Of a DNA stretch of 64,000 nt, positions 8,043 to 16,457 are shown in pieces (the first letter of the stretch is position 1; each line of letters opens with the position of its first letter). This DNA is from Gemmata massiliana (lineage in GTDB: Bacteria; Planctomycetota; Planctomycetia; Gemmatales; Gemmataceae). The stretch is taken from the NCBI RefSeq assembly GCF_901538265.1, contig NZ_LR593886.1, positions 7,213,738 through 7,277,737 on the forward strand, in the 5' to 3' direction. The notes beneath the pieces are model-generated. The model was not told where the DNA came from. It saw only the letters and a list, made by a program, of their open reading frames with translations, and did not search any database. The translations under genes were made by a program, and so were the position numbers.

Positions 8043-9701
8043 TCACCCCCGGCACGGCACGACGATCTCGCCGTGCGATGCGTACTCCGGGCCGACCGCG
8101 TAGTTATCGAACGCGAGTGAATACGCGCCCTCGAACCACTCGCGGATGTGCGGGATCACGGTTTCGTCGAACGCCGGCCGGACCGTGAGCGCCGGCCCGA
8201 ACGGGACCACGCGGATCTCGCCGTGTTCGACGACCATTTCTCCCGCTTTGAACACGTACCGCGGCAGCTCGAACATCAGCTTGAAGTCGGTGCCGGGGGT
8301 GTACACGGTGATGTCCGCGTCGGCGCCGGGTCCGAGGTGCCCCTTGTGAGGTAATCCCAGCATTCGCGCGGGACCGGCGCGCGTGACGATCGCGATCTCC
8401 GAGAGGGTGTATTCGCGTTCGAGGTCCGGGAGCGCACAGACCGTGCGCAGGCGCTCGGGCAGGCGCTTCAGCACCTCGCGCCGGTAGTCGCGGCTCAGGA
8501 GCAGCGCGCAGATCTCCGGGTACGCGAGGAACGACCCACCGTTCGGGTGGTCGGTGCTCATCGCCACGCGCCACGGGTCGTTCACGAGCAGGTACCATTC
8601 GAGCCCGATGGCCCACTGGAGCGCGTGAACGAAGCTCTTTTCCTTGTACTCGATGGGCACGATCCCGCACCCGCCCTCGCACTCGGTGTCGCCGTTGAAC
8701 CACTTCCGGCCCGTGACTTTGTGCAGGAAGTGCCCGAGCGGTCCGTCGCCGGTCATTGAAGTCGTGTCGCCGAACATCACCTGACCGACGTCCACGGTCA
8801 GATTCGGGTGGCCGTTCACCCACTCCGCGAGCGCGGGCACTTTGGAGCAGAAAGTCCCCTGATCGTCCGGTCCGCCGCCGTAACTGTGGAACTGAATGTG
8901 CGTGAAGTGCCCGCGGTGGCCGTCTACTGCCCGCATCGTATCGAGCGTCGTCTGCCAGTTCCCCGGCATTCCGAGTTGGTTGCAGTGGATGTGAGCCGCG
9001 TGCGGCAACTTCAGTTCGTCGGCCGCACGTGCGACCGCGGCGACGATCGCACGCGGGGACACCCCGAACCCGGGAACGACGTCGTCGAGCCCCGTCATCC
9101 CGTTCCGGCCCTGTTTCCACACCTCCACGCCGCCCGGGTTCACCACTTTTAGCGCGTACCCGCGGGTCGCGTTGAGGAGCCACCCACAAAACGCGCGCAC
9201 GCGCTCGGGTTCGCCGCGCCCGAGCTGGTCCATCAGGTAGTGATTGTTGCCGACGAGAACGAAGAACCCCTTGTCGATGACCGGGGTGTCGTGGAACTCC
9301 TCGTGCGTGTGACGCGCGCCGAGCGGCGGGATCGCGGCGTCGAACACGGTGGTGTAGCCGAGGCCTGCGTAGAGGTAGCCCGTGGTGAACGTGGTCGGGG
9401 TGCTACCGCGCGTCCCGGACCGGAGGAGATCGGTGCGCAAGAACGGGGTGTTGTCGCGCCGGTCCTCGGGCCGGAGCTTGCGCGCGACGTTCACCTTCGG
9501 TCCGGCGATGTGCGCGTGCATGTCCACGCCGCCGGGCATCACCACGAGGCCCGAAAGGTCGAATGTGCGCGCGGGGAGCATTGCAGGGTCGGCGGGCGGA
9601 TCGACGATCTTCCCGCCATCAACCCAGAGGTCGCGGACCTCGCCGTGAATACCGTTCGCGGGGTCGTAGACGGTGCCGCCGGCTAGCTTGGTGAGAGGCA
9701 T
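8043..9701 (-). CDS. fhcA: Formylmethanofuran dehydrogenase / formyltransferase-hydrolase subunit A
   Basis: 552 aa amidohydrolase, about the length of FwdA/FmdA/FhcA. The metal site opens with VVMPGGVDMHAHIAGPKVNVARKL (His62, His64). Other family tracts are GLGYTTVFDAAIPP, AAHIHCNQLGMPGNW, HFTHIQFHSYGG, MSTDHPNGG (catalytic Asp) and PARMLGLPHKGHLGPGADADI. In bacteria with tetrahydromethanopterin-linked C1 metabolism this subunit hydrolyses the formyl group to formate. The other Fhc subunits are not in the window. ATG 9701 lacks a clear ribosome site. A pterin-binding protein of the same pathway lies at 26925-28337. Confidence 0.9.
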   Translation of the reverse strand: MPLTKLAGGTVYDPANGIHGEVRDLWVDGGKIVDPPADPAMLPARTFDLSGLVVMPGGVDMHAHIAGPKVNVARKLRPEDRRDNTPFLRTDLLRSGTRGSTPTTFTTGYLYAGLGYTTVFDAAIPPLGARHTHEEFHDTPVIDKGFFVLVGNNHYLMDQLGRGEPERVRAFCGWLLNATRGYALKVVNPGGVEVWKQGRNGMTGLDDVVPGFGVSPRAIVAAVARAADELKLPHAAHIHCNQLGMPGNWQTTLDTMRAVDGHRGHFTHIQFHSYGGGPDDQGTFCSKVPALAEWVNGHPNLTVDVGQVMFGDTTSMTGDGPLGHFLHKVTGRKWFNGDTECEGGCGIVPIEYKEKSFVHALQWAIGLEWYLLVNDPWRVAMSTDHPNGGSFLAYPEICALLLSRDYRREVLKRLPERLRTVCALPDLEREYTLSEIAIVTRAGPARMLGLPHKGHLGPGADADITVYTPGTDFKLMFELPRYVFKAGEMVVEHGEIRVVPFGPALTVRPAFDETVIPHIREWFEGAYSLAFDNYAVGPEYASHGEIVVPCRG

Positions 9702-10000
9702 GCGGAGATTCTAAGAGCCGCGCGGCCCACCGGGAACGCGGAGCCCGAGCGCGCGGGCCGATGAAACGAGGGGAGTTGCGAACGGCGCGGCGTAAGTCCG
9801 CGGGTTGCGGCTAATAAACCCTGCGAGCTTACGCCAGGGCCATTCGCCTCGTAAGCCAGACCGGCAATCGCGACCGTATCGAAGTTCCCCGGAAGTACGA
9901 GTTGTCGCAGAAGGTAATCGACCACCCTCTGGTAATTGGCGGCTTCGTCCGGCGGGATCGTGACGACCGGGAATGGGCTATGGTCGTGGGACTCGGGCAC
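9683..10000 (-). CDS. Small hypothetical ORF ending in a palindromic repeat
   Basis: 105 aa from GTG 10000, which has a strong site GGAGG six bases upstream. The first 55 residues (VPESHDHSPFPVVTIPPDE, then YQRVVDYLLRQLVLPGNFD) look protein-like. The rest translates the palindromic repeat at 9789-9835 and low-complexity sequence, and the stop falls 19 bp inside fhcA. I do not recognise a family. It may be a gene fragment whose 3' end was replaced by the repeat. Confidence 0.35.
   Translation of the reverse strand: MPESHDHSPFPVVTIPPDEAANYQRVVDYLLRQLVLPGNFDTVAIAGLAYEANGPGVSSQGLLAATRGLTPRRSQLPSFHRPARSGSAFPVGRAALRISACLSPS
9789..9835. repeat. Imperfect palindromic (REP-like) repeat
   Basis: Left arm 9789-9806 (ggcgtaagtccgcgggtt) and right arm 9817-9835 are imperfect reverse complements, with a 10-nt loop. 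The ends read GCGTAAG...CTTACGC, similar in design to the GCGTCAG...CTGACGC palindromes at 19326-19446. This suggests a dispersed extragenic palindrome family. Confidence 0.6.
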
Positions 10001-10226
10001 CTTGTGCCTCCGCAGCCTGGGCCGGTACAGGCTAAGGTTTAGCGTCCTGACCGCCGGGCTTGCGTGCAACCCGTACCCAGCGAACCACAACCCAGTAACC
10101 GTAGATCGCTCGGTATCGGTTCTGGATATTGTTGATCCTGTTAATCCTGTCAAAAACTCTTCATTGCTTCACCGGTCGGCTTGCACCGGCCGTTCGCCAG
10201 TTCAGTTCACCCAGCCGTCTGCCTTT
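10001..10226. other. Intergenic region with a short tandem motif
   Basis: No gene. Near 10130-10150 two 9-mers, TGATCCTGT and TAATCCTGT, sit in tandem, a motif I have seen scattered in planctomycete intergenic DNA; its role is unknown. Confidence 0.4.
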
Positions 10227-11876
10227 TCACTTCACGATGGCGCAGAAGTCGATTTGGTACGGCGCCAGTTCCTTCTGGCGGCTGAGGTCGGTGACGAGCT
10301 TTTGAGCTTCGATCGCGGTCCGCACCTCAAAGCTCACGATCAGCTTCTTCGTACCGGTCCAGCGAACTTCCACAAAGGTGGCGCGCCCCTGGCACACCTG
10401 GCGAATCAGGGTCGTGATCGGGTCCGGGGTGCTGTCCGACATTTGCGCGCGGGCCACAACGGGCTTCACGTTAACCGCCCCGGACTTCCACGCCGGTGCT
10501 TCGTTCGCGGGCGGCGCGGGAGCCGGGGTGGGCGCGGGTTGAGCGCTGCTGGCCGGTGCCCACGTGCCAGGAGCCGGCTGTGTGGATGCGGGAGCCATCT
10601 GCCAGTGGTATTCTTCGCGCTTCGGCGCTTCCGGCGGCTTCGGCTCCTTCACTTCGACGCGCGCGGGGGCTTCCGGCTTCGGCTCTTCAGTCACCGAGAT
10701 CGGGAGCGGGCCGGGCGGGAGTTGCGGAACAACGACCGGTTTGGTGGGTTCCACCGCCGGAAGAACGGACGGAGCTGCGACCCGCGGGCCGGCGGGTTGT
10801 TCGGCGACCGGTTCCGGCTTCATCACAGTCGTTGCGGGCGGAAACGGGATCGGGGCCGGTTCCTTGACCGCGACCGCAACCGCGGGCGGTTCGGGAACAA
10901 TTGGCGGCGCGACTGCAACCGGGGGCAGAACCGGCGGCGCAGTGATACGCGGTACGTTTACGGGCACGGCCGGCTTCTGGACGGTCGCGGGCGGGGTACC
11001 AGCATCCGGTACAGGCGCGAATTTCGATTCGCCCGTTGGGTTGAACTTCGGTGGCTCGGGCCGATCGTTTTGCGGCACCGGAGCCGGCTGAATCTGCGGT
11101 TGTGGTTGCGGGCGCGGCTGAAATTGCGGCGCGGGTTGCAGCGGTGGCTGCGATTGGGTCGTAACCGGAACGATCGCTTGCTGCTGCGGATACGTACTGC
11201 GGTTCGCGCTGTAGTTCGGCGGTTCGGTACCGGGCGGGGTGCGCAGCGGGTTCATAACGGGAACGGGAAACGCACCGGGCGTTGCCCCCGTGATCGAGTA
11301 CCAGTTCGCAGACGCCTTCGGGTATTCCCCCGCCGGGGCAAACGGGTTCGCGCCCGGGGTCACCGTGCCCCACCCGTACCAGCGGTAAGCGGGCGGTCCG
11401 GCGAACACCGGCGACCCGCTCGCGCTCGTCCCGCGGAACGGAGTTGAGGCGGTCGGTTCTGGTTGCTGTGACTGAGGTTGTGGTTGAGGCGCGTGGCCTT
11501 TCAGTCGGTCGAAGCCCTTCGACAGCAGCCCGGGCTCGTCTTTCGGTTGTGGGGTGAGTTGGCGCACGTTGTTCCCGCGCGTCGCGCTCCCGCCGGCGGG
11601 GACAACCCCCGGGTCCGCGCTCGGCCCGTTCAGCCACGCGGGACCGGCCACCCCAGGGCGCCCGGAACCGGTTCCGATGTTCGACCGCGTGACCGGCGTA
11701 CTAGGAAACGACGGTGGGAAATCGTCCGCGGCGGCGCCGCGCGCGACCGGCGGTACGTCACCGGGTTTCAGCGGTTCGGGGGGCAGAAAGGTCGCGCCGC
11801 GCTCACGCGGTGGTTGCGCCACGGCCACCGTGACGACCAACCCCAGCACCGCGATCACGCCCACAAATGTCCGCAT
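10227..11876 (-). CDS. Secreted proline-rich hypothetical protein
   Basis: 549 aa. The N-terminus is a signal peptide (MRTFVGVIAVLGLVVTVAVA, cleavage before QPP). Residues about 25-470 are very rich in Pro, Ala and Gln (tracts such as QPQPQPQIQPAP), typical of an extended periplasmic spacer. The last 70 residues form a compact conserved-looking domain (DPITTLIRQVCQGRATFVEVRW...LIVSFEVRTAIEAQKLVTDL) that I cannot assign; it superficially resembles a BON-like fold. It follows a small secreted protein and a Wza-like export lipoprotein on the same strand with gaps of 85-90 bp, suggesting an envelope or export role. Confidence 0.65.
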   Translation of the reverse strand: MRTFVGVIAVLGLVVTVAVAQPPRERGATFLPPEPLKPGDVPPVARGAAADDFPPSFPSTPVTRSNIGTGSGRPGVAGPAWLNGPSADPGVVPAGGSATRGNNVRQLTPQPKDEPGLLSKGFDRLKGHAPQPQPQSQQPEPTASTPFRGTSASGSPVFAGPPAYRWYGWGTVTPGANPFAPAGEYPKASANWYSITGATPGAFPVPVMNPLRTPPGTEPPNYSANRSTYPQQQAIVPVTTQSQPPLQPAPQFQPRPQPQPQIQPAPVPQNDRPEPPKFNPTGESKFAPVPDAGTPPATVQKPAVPVNVPRITAPPVLPPVAVAPPIVPEPPAVAVAVKEPAPIPFPPATTVMKPEPVAEQPAGPRVAAPSVLPAVEPTKPVVVPQLPPGPLPISVTEEPKPEAPARVEVKEPKPPEAPKREEYHWQMAPASTQPAPGTWAPASSAQPAPTPAPAPPANEAPAWKSGAVNVKPVVARAQMSDSTPDPITTLIRQVCQGRATFVEVRWTGTKKLIVSFEVRTAIEAQKLVTDLSRQKELAPYQIDFCAIVK

Positions 11877-11965
11877 GGCCTCGTCCTTGAGAGCTTCGAT
11901 AGTGCTGCGGAGAACGTGCCGGGCCGCGTCAAGAATCCTTCTTCCGCGGCGCCGGCCCTCAGAGT

Positions 11966-12454
11966 TTACCTTTTCGGCGTCGGCGGGACCGATGTCCCGA
12001 TCCCGGCCAACCCGGACCGGGAACCGCCACGGCTCCCGAACGGCGACGGGAAGTAACCCATCGTGTTACTGAACACGACCGCGTGCCCGGCCGGGGGCAG
12101 CACGCTGCCGACGCCGACCTCACGCGGTTGGAACGGATCTTGGGCGTTCGCCAGTTGCGGGAAGAACAGTGTCCGGTTCCCGCCCGCGGCCGTGAACGGC
12201 GCGCCCAGCCCGCCTTGACCGGCCCCACCCACAGTGCCCGGGCGCACGCCGTAATAGTAATTCACACCTGGGTTACCGCCGCGCAGCAGGTTCAGGTACG
12301 GGCTGAGCGGTTGGTTCTGCGGGTTGTAGATGTTCGGCATCACACCCCCCGGCGGGTACTGCTGCTGTTGCTGATACTGCTGCGTCGGGTATTGGGCCGC
12401 CGCGATCCCGGCCGAGCCGAGTACCGCGACTGTCATCAACAAGAAGCGCGTCAT
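11966..12454 (-). CDS. Small secreted Gln/Gly/Pro-rich protein
   Basis: 162 aa from ATG 12454 (MTRFLLMTVAVLGSAGIAAAQ), with GGGGGA upstream. A signal peptide is followed by a Gln-rich stretch (YPTQQYQQQQQYPPGG) and Asn/Gly/Pro-rich sequence. The last third contains the tract VLPPAGHAVVFSNTMGYFP, which I have seen in planctomycete hypothetical proteins. No enzymatic motif is visible. It lies between the polysaccharide-export lipoprotein and the proline-rich secreted protein, so it is probably an exported envelope component. Confidence 0.6.
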   Translation of the reverse strand: MTRFLLMTVAVLGSAGIAAAQYPTQQYQQQQQYPPGGVMPNIYNPQNQPLSPYLNLLRGGNPGVNYYYGVRPGTVGGAGQGGLGAPFTAAGGNRTLFFPQLANAQDPFQPREVGVGSVLPPAGHAVVFSNTMGYFPSPFGSRGGSRSGLAGIGTSVPPTPKR

Positions 12455-12539
12455 GTCGTGAATCCCCCGAGTTGAGTACCCCACGAACCTCTAACTCCAC
12501 TCCGATCCGCACTTCGCGTTCCGAACGCCCCGCACCGGG

Positions 12540-13496
12540 TCAGTTGTTATTCCCGAACCCGTTCCCGCGCCCGGCGATCTGGTTCACAGTGCTCGATCCG
12601 AGGAGCGTGATTCCGAATATCCGCTCGACAGGGGCGATGACCCGGGCGAGGGTGCGGTCGATGGTCACGAGGCGCTGGGCCTTCACATACACGCGGTCGC
12701 CCGGGAGCAACTGATAGTTCGTGTACGTGATCCCGTGCTGACTCAAGCCGACCCAGTCAACGGGCAAGATCTGCCACGGCTGCCCGGCGTGCGGCGTGCG
12801 GCGTGCGACCCAGATATTCCGGCGGCTGGACACGTCGGACAAACCACCAATATTGGAGATCGCGTCCAGTACGGTTTCTCCGCCGGTAATGGGCAACGAC
12901 ACGACCTGCTCCCCGGCGCCCTGACCGCCCCCGTCCACAATGACGTAATACCGCTTACTGTTGTAAGCAATTACGTCCACGATCACGATGATACTCTCCG
13001 GCTTCGTCTCGAACTTGTTCAGCGTGGTCTCTCGGGCCAAGTGAGCTTTAATCGCTTCGGCCGCCTGATCGAGCGTCAGCCCCGCAACCGGCACCGCGCC
13101 CCAGAATCCGAGACCAACGGTCCCATCGAGCCGAACCTGGAACGGCCCCGAAATCGGCTGCACCGTGAGCGGGATGGTCGCGTCCTTCTTGCGCTCGTTC
13201 CCGTCTTTGTCCAAGAGTGGTCGGCCGGTTACCGTATCAAACTCGGTTATCTTGGTCCGCTGCACGACTTCAATGAGCAGTTGGTCGGGGGCTTCGATCA
13301 CGTAGGGCGGGAGCGTGATCTTCTTCATTTCACGCGGAACGGCGTCTTCCGGCGGCACCTGGATGTGCGCGTTCGCGTCGTTGGGCATCGGGGCCGACCC
13401 GAACTGCCCCACGTGCGAGCCGTGCATGCAACCGGTAGCGGTCAGGACCAGTCCGGCGACGACGAACAGGAACTTGCACCGACGCGCCGCTGCCAT
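12540..13496 (-). CDS. Polysaccharide export outer-membrane lipoprotein (Wza-like)
   Basis: 318 aa from ATG 13496 (MAAARRCKFLFVVAG), preceded by GGGGGGAG. A lipobox (LTATGC) makes it a lipoprotein. The Poly_export domain begins at PPYVIEAPDQLLIEVVQ and continues through FQVRLDGTVGLGFWGAVPVAGLT. An SLBB domain follows (VSLPITGGETVLDAISNIGG). Wza-family proteins form the outer-membrane channel for capsule or exopolysaccharide. No Wzc kinase or polymerase is adjacent, though UDP-glucose dehydrogenase (44122-45453) and glycosyltransferases occur elsewhere in the window. Confidence 0.85.
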   Translation of the reverse strand: MAAARRCKFLFVVAGLVLTATGCMHGSHVGQFGSAPMPNDANAHIQVPPEDAVPREMKKITLPPYVIEAPDQLLIEVVQRTKITEFDTVTGRPLLDKDGNERKKDATIPLTVQPISGPFQVRLDGTVGLGFWGAVPVAGLTLDQAAEAIKAHLARETTLNKFETKPESIIVIVDVIAYNSKRYYVIVDGGGQGAGEQVVSLPITGGETVLDAISNIGGLSDVSSRRNIWVARRTPHAGQPWQILPVDWVGLSQHGITYTNYQLLPGDRVYVKAQRLVTIDRTLARVIAPVERIFGITLLGSSTVNQIAGRGNGFGNNN

Positions 13497-13625
13497 AACC
13501 GCTCCCCCCAGCACGAAACGACCCCGGTAACTACCGGTATCGCTTGTGTTATCGGCGCGGCCGGAACCGTTCGTGAACCAAACCGCACGATTCGCACGAG
13601 TTTGGTTCAAGTCTGGCGATCTGGG

Positions 13626-14639
13626 CTACGTGAGCAGGCGCGCGAGGTTGAAGTACGCCAGTAGCGCGGCAACGTCAGCACATGTTAGCGCGATCGGCCC
13701 CGCGGCGACCTGCGGGTCGCGTTTCAGCAGCCGCAAAACGTGCGGCACCGCCATTCCCGCGACCGCGGCACACGTTACGCCGATCCCGATCCCGCCCAGC
13801 ACGATCAGGAACAGTACCGCGAGGTTCTGCCAGATGGCCGCGATCACCCCCACCAAAAGGCCCGTGGCGAGACCGAGCAACAGACCGGTCAGTGCTTCGG
13901 GGCGCAGCCGGCGGAAGAGTTCGCGCCACGAGGGGCCGGTTTCACGGAACGCTTCGAGCGCGAGTGTCACGGACTGAATCGCGACACTCTCCGCGAGCGC
14001 GAGCACGACCGGGATGAAGAGCGCGAGGACCGCGTGCTGCCAGTTCAGCTCGGCGTGGTAGATTTCCACGAGAACGGCCGCGAGCGTGCCGCCCGCGACG
14101 TTACACAGCAGCCACGGGAACCGCCCGCGGAACGCGACCAGCGGGCGCGCCTGCTGCGACCGGGTGAGCCGCACACCGATTAACTGGAACACGTCGTCGC
14201 GCGACCCGGGGGACGCCGGTGCGGGGGTGGACTCGCCGGTTTCGGCCAGTTCTTCCGCGTAGGCTTCAATGTCAATAACACCGAGCAACCGGCGCATTTC
14301 GTCCACCACCGGGAACGCGAGCAACCGGTGCATGGTGAAGAACTCGCACGCATCGAGGAGCGTGGCCGAGGTCGGGATCGCGATCACGGACGCGATCATG
14401 ACGCTCTTCACGGGCGTCTCGAGGGTGGCGAGCAGGAGCCGGCGCGTGGGCACCACCCCGACGAGCCGAAGCGCCGCGTCGACCACGTAAAAGTAAATGA
14501 TCCGGCCGGGCGGCGGGTGCTTACGCATGTGCGCGAGCGCCTCCCCCACGGTCCACTCCGGGTCCAGGGTCGCGAAGTCGGTGCGCATGTACGTGGTCAC
14601 CGGCTCGTTCAGTTGGGCTTCGGTCAGGTGTAGGGGCAT
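13626..14639 (-). CDS. mgtE: CBS-domain MgtE-like divalent-cation transporter
   Basis: 337 aa from ATG 14639, with GGAG six bases upstream. Two CBS motifs fill residues about 10-130 (TVGEALAHMRKH...IIYFYVVD and LLDACEFFTMHRLLAFPVVDEM). The C-terminal half is the MgtE membrane domain with about five helices, ending GPIALTCADVAALLAYF; Asp322 matches the pore Mg-binding Asp of MgtE. The soluble N-domain of classical MgtE is absent, so the protein is about 110 residues short. It probably carries Mg2+ (or Co2+) across the inner membrane, gated through the CBS pair. It is divergent from moxR across 258 bp. Confidence 0.85.
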   Translation of the reverse strand: MPLHLTEAQLNEPVTTYMRTDFATLDPEWTVGEALAHMRKHPPPGRIIYFYVVDAALRLVGVVPTRRLLLATLETPVKSVMIASVIAIPTSATLLDACEFFTMHRLLAFPVVDEMRRLLGVIDIEAYAEELAETGESTPAPASPGSRDDVFQLIGVRLTRSQQARPLVAFRGRFPWLLCNVAGGTLAAVLVEIYHAELNWQHAVLALFIPVVLALAESVAIQSVTLALEAFRETGPSWRELFRRLRPEALTGLLLGLATGLLVGVIAAIWQNLAVLFLIVLGGIGIGVTCAAVAGMAVPHVLRLLKRDPQVAAGPIALTCADVAALLAYFNLARLLT

Positions 14640-14897
14640 CGCGCTCCACTTTCACTTCGATCCGCTGAACAGTTTGCGCCCGGTTCCACGCTGCATTTTA
14701 CCCGCGCGAGAAGTGTAACCCGGCCCGCGAAGCACCGGTCCGCGAGAAATCGCGAGCCCTCTACGCCGCGAAACCGGAATCGGTGACCGCGAGCGGCGTC
14801 TTTCGTGGGTGCCCGCCCTTTTTGAGGAAGGGGGTTGGGTGGTTAGGTTCTAGGCGTAAGCTGAACACTCGGACTCGCATCTACTTCGGAAAGCCTT

Positions 14898-15875
14898 ATG
14901 TCTACCGACGTGGCGGGCATCGCCAACCGCATCATTGCCAACATCGAGAAGGTCATCATCGGCAAGCGCCCGCAGCTCACGCTCGCGGTCGCGGCGTACT
15001 TCTCCGAGGGGCACATCCTGCTCGAAGACGTGCCCGGCGTCGCGAAGACGATGCTGGCCCGGGCGCTCGCGCGGAGCGTGGGTTGCACGTTCAAGCGCCT
15101 CCAGTGTACGCCGGACCTGCTCCCCACCGACGTGACCGGCGTGAACGTGTACAACCAGAAAACGGCCGAGTTCGAGTTCCGGGCCGGCCCTGTGTTCGCC
15201 CAAACGCTCCTCGCCGACGAAATCAACCGCGCCACCCCGCGCACCCAGGCCGCGCTGCTCGAAGCGATGGGCGAGCGCCGGGTGAGCGTGGACGGCCAGA
15301 CCTACGTGCTGAAGCCGCCGTTCCTCGTGATCGCGACGCAGAACCCGGTGGACCAGGAGGGCACGTTCCCGCTCCCGGAAGCCCAACTCGACCGCTTCCT
15401 GATCCGGCTGAGTCTCGGGTACCCGAGCATGGAAGAAGAGGGCAAGATGCTCTCGCGGTTACAGCTGGGGCACCCCATCGACGAGTTAAAGCCCGTCGTG
15501 ACGGCCGAAGACGTGATCGCGTGCCAGGAAGCGGTCCGCGGTATCCATGTGGACGAGAAGGTGAAGCGGTACATCCTCGAAGTGGTCCACGCGAGCCGCG
15601 ACAACGAGGACGTGCTCCTGGGCGGCAGCCCGCGCGCGTCGATCGCACTGTTCCGCACGGCCCAGGCGCTCGCCGCGGTCACCGGGCGCGACTTCGCGCT
15701 CCCGGACGACGTGAAGCGCATGGCACAGCCGGTCCTCGCGCACCGATTGATCCTGAAGCCCGAAAGCCGTCTCCGCAAGCGCACCGCCGCGGCCGTGGTG
15801 AAGGACTTGGTTGATGACGCGAAAGTACCGATCACCGACAAAATGAAAGCGACCCAGCAAGACTATTTCTCCTAA
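14898..15875 (+). CDS. MoxR-family AAA+ ATPase
   Basis: 325 aa from ATG 14898, with GGAAAG upstream. Walker A is degenerate, as in MoxR (GHILLEDVPGVAKTMLARAL); Walker B is VFAQTLLADEINRATP; sensor 1 is VIATQNPVDQEGTFPLPEAQLDRF; the C-terminal lid ends near QDYFS. MoxR ATPases act as chaperones, usually paired with a DUF58 protein that recruits VWA-type partners. The DUF58 gene is indeed downstream, but a 118-codon four-helix-bundle gene and purine-rich repeats separate them. Confidence 0.92.
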   Translation: MSTDVAGIANRIIANIEKVIIGKRPQLTLAVAAYFSEGHILLEDVPGVAKTMLARALARSVGCTFKRLQCTPDLLPTDVTGVNVYNQKTAEFEFRAGPVFAQTLLADEINRATPRTQAALLEAMGERRVSVDGQTYVLKPPFLVIATQNPVDQEGTFPLPEAQLDRFLIRLSLGYPSMEEEGKMLSRLQLGHPIDELKPVVTAEDVIACQEAVRGIHVDEKVKRYILEVVHASRDNEDVLLGGSPRASIALFRTAQALAAVTGRDFALPDDVKRMAQPVLAHRLILKPESRLRKRTAAAVVKDLVDDAKVPITDKMKATQQDYFS

Positions 15876-15879
15876 AGAT

Positions 15880-15986
15880 CGGAGAAGGAAAAAGGAAAAA
15901 GGCGAAAGGCAAAAAGGTCGGAGAAAGCAAAAGGCAAAAGCAGAAAGAAGAGAAGAAATCAAAGACCAAAAGGCAAGTAAAAGGGG
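15880..15986 (+). repeat. Purine-rich tract after moxR
   Basis: Begins about five bases after the moxR stop and is almost pure A/G (units like GAAGGAAAAAGG and GGCAAAAGG). A complementary pyrimidine-rich tract lies at 16401-16455, and a related purine tract follows hemP at 25396-25451. Confidence 0.7.
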
Positions 15987-16025
15987 TATGTTGTTCGCGT
16001 TTATCCCCGTATTTGGAGCCGCCCA

Positions 16026-16382
16026 ATGCCCCCATACGACATCACGGAACGGACGTTCGAGTTCGCAGTTCAAATCGTGGGCCTGTGCGTGCGACTCGGC
16101 GAGCGCCCGGGCGCACCGCGGCGGATCAGCGACCAACTGTTGAAGGCGGGAACGTCCATCGGAGCCAACGCCGAAGAGGGACAAGCGGGACAGAGTCGCG
16201 CCGACTTCATCAGTAAGAACGCAATCGCCCTCAAAGAAGCGCGAGAGACGGCGTACTGGCTCCGCCTCCTCAAGCGAACTCTGCTCGTCGGTTCCAGCGA
16301 AGTCGAAACGCTGCTGGCAGAAGCCGAAGAACTCAAGCGAATACTCGGTGCCATCGTTTGCCGCGCGAAGGAAAACGCTTGA
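16026..16382 (+). CDS. Four-helix-bundle protein (23S rRNA intervening-sequence/Avd-like)
   Basis: 118 aa from ATG 16026, with GGAG nine bases upstream. Diagnostic tracts are FEFAVQIVGLCVRL, RRISDQLLKAGTSIGANAEEGQ, FISKNAIALKEARETAYWLRLL and LLAEAEELKRILGAIV, matching the 'four helix bundle protein' family found in rRNA intervening sequences and as the Avd accessory of diversity-generating retroelements. No reverse transcriptase is nearby. The gene is a cassette between moxR and DUF58, flanked by inverted purine/pyrimidine tracts, with a 17-bp palindrome over its stop codon. This suggests a mobile or domesticated insertion. Function unknown; probably nucleic-acid binding. Confidence 0.88.
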   Translation: MPPYDITERTFEFAVQIVGLCVRLGERPGAPRRISDQLLKAGTSIGANAEEGQAGQSRADFISKNAIALKEARETAYWLRLLKRTLLVGSSEVETLLAEAEELKRILGAIVCRAKENA

Positions 16383-16396
16383 GGCACGGTGCCTCA
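16380..16396. terminator. Palindrome over the four-helix-bundle stop codon
   Basis: TGAGGCAC-G-GTGCCTCA is a perfect inverted repeat with 8-bp arms that includes the TGA stop. It is followed by a T/C-rich run, so it could act as a terminator or mark the edge of the inserted cassette. Confidence 0.5.
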
Positions 16397-16400
16397 TTCG

Positions 16401-16455
16401 TCTTCTTTCCCCGCATTCGTTTTTCCTTTTCTCTTTTTCCTTTTGCCTTTTTCAA
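16401..16455 (+). repeat. Pyrimidine-rich tract before the DUF58 gene
   Basis: Nearly all T/C (TTTTTCCTTTTC and TTTTTCCTTTTGCC units); its complement matches the purine tract after moxR. It occupies the position where the DUF58 ribosome-binding site would be expected. Confidence 0.65.
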
Positions 16456-16457
16456 AG

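Noticed and set aside
14783-15814. 343-codon ORF overlapping moxR in another frame
   Set aside because: Arg/Pro-rich shadow of the MoxR ATPase gene, whose motifs are unambiguous.
16026-16382. Diversity-generating retroelement accessory gene
   Set aside because: The protein is Avd-like in family, but no reverse transcriptase, template repeat or variable repeat is visible nearby.
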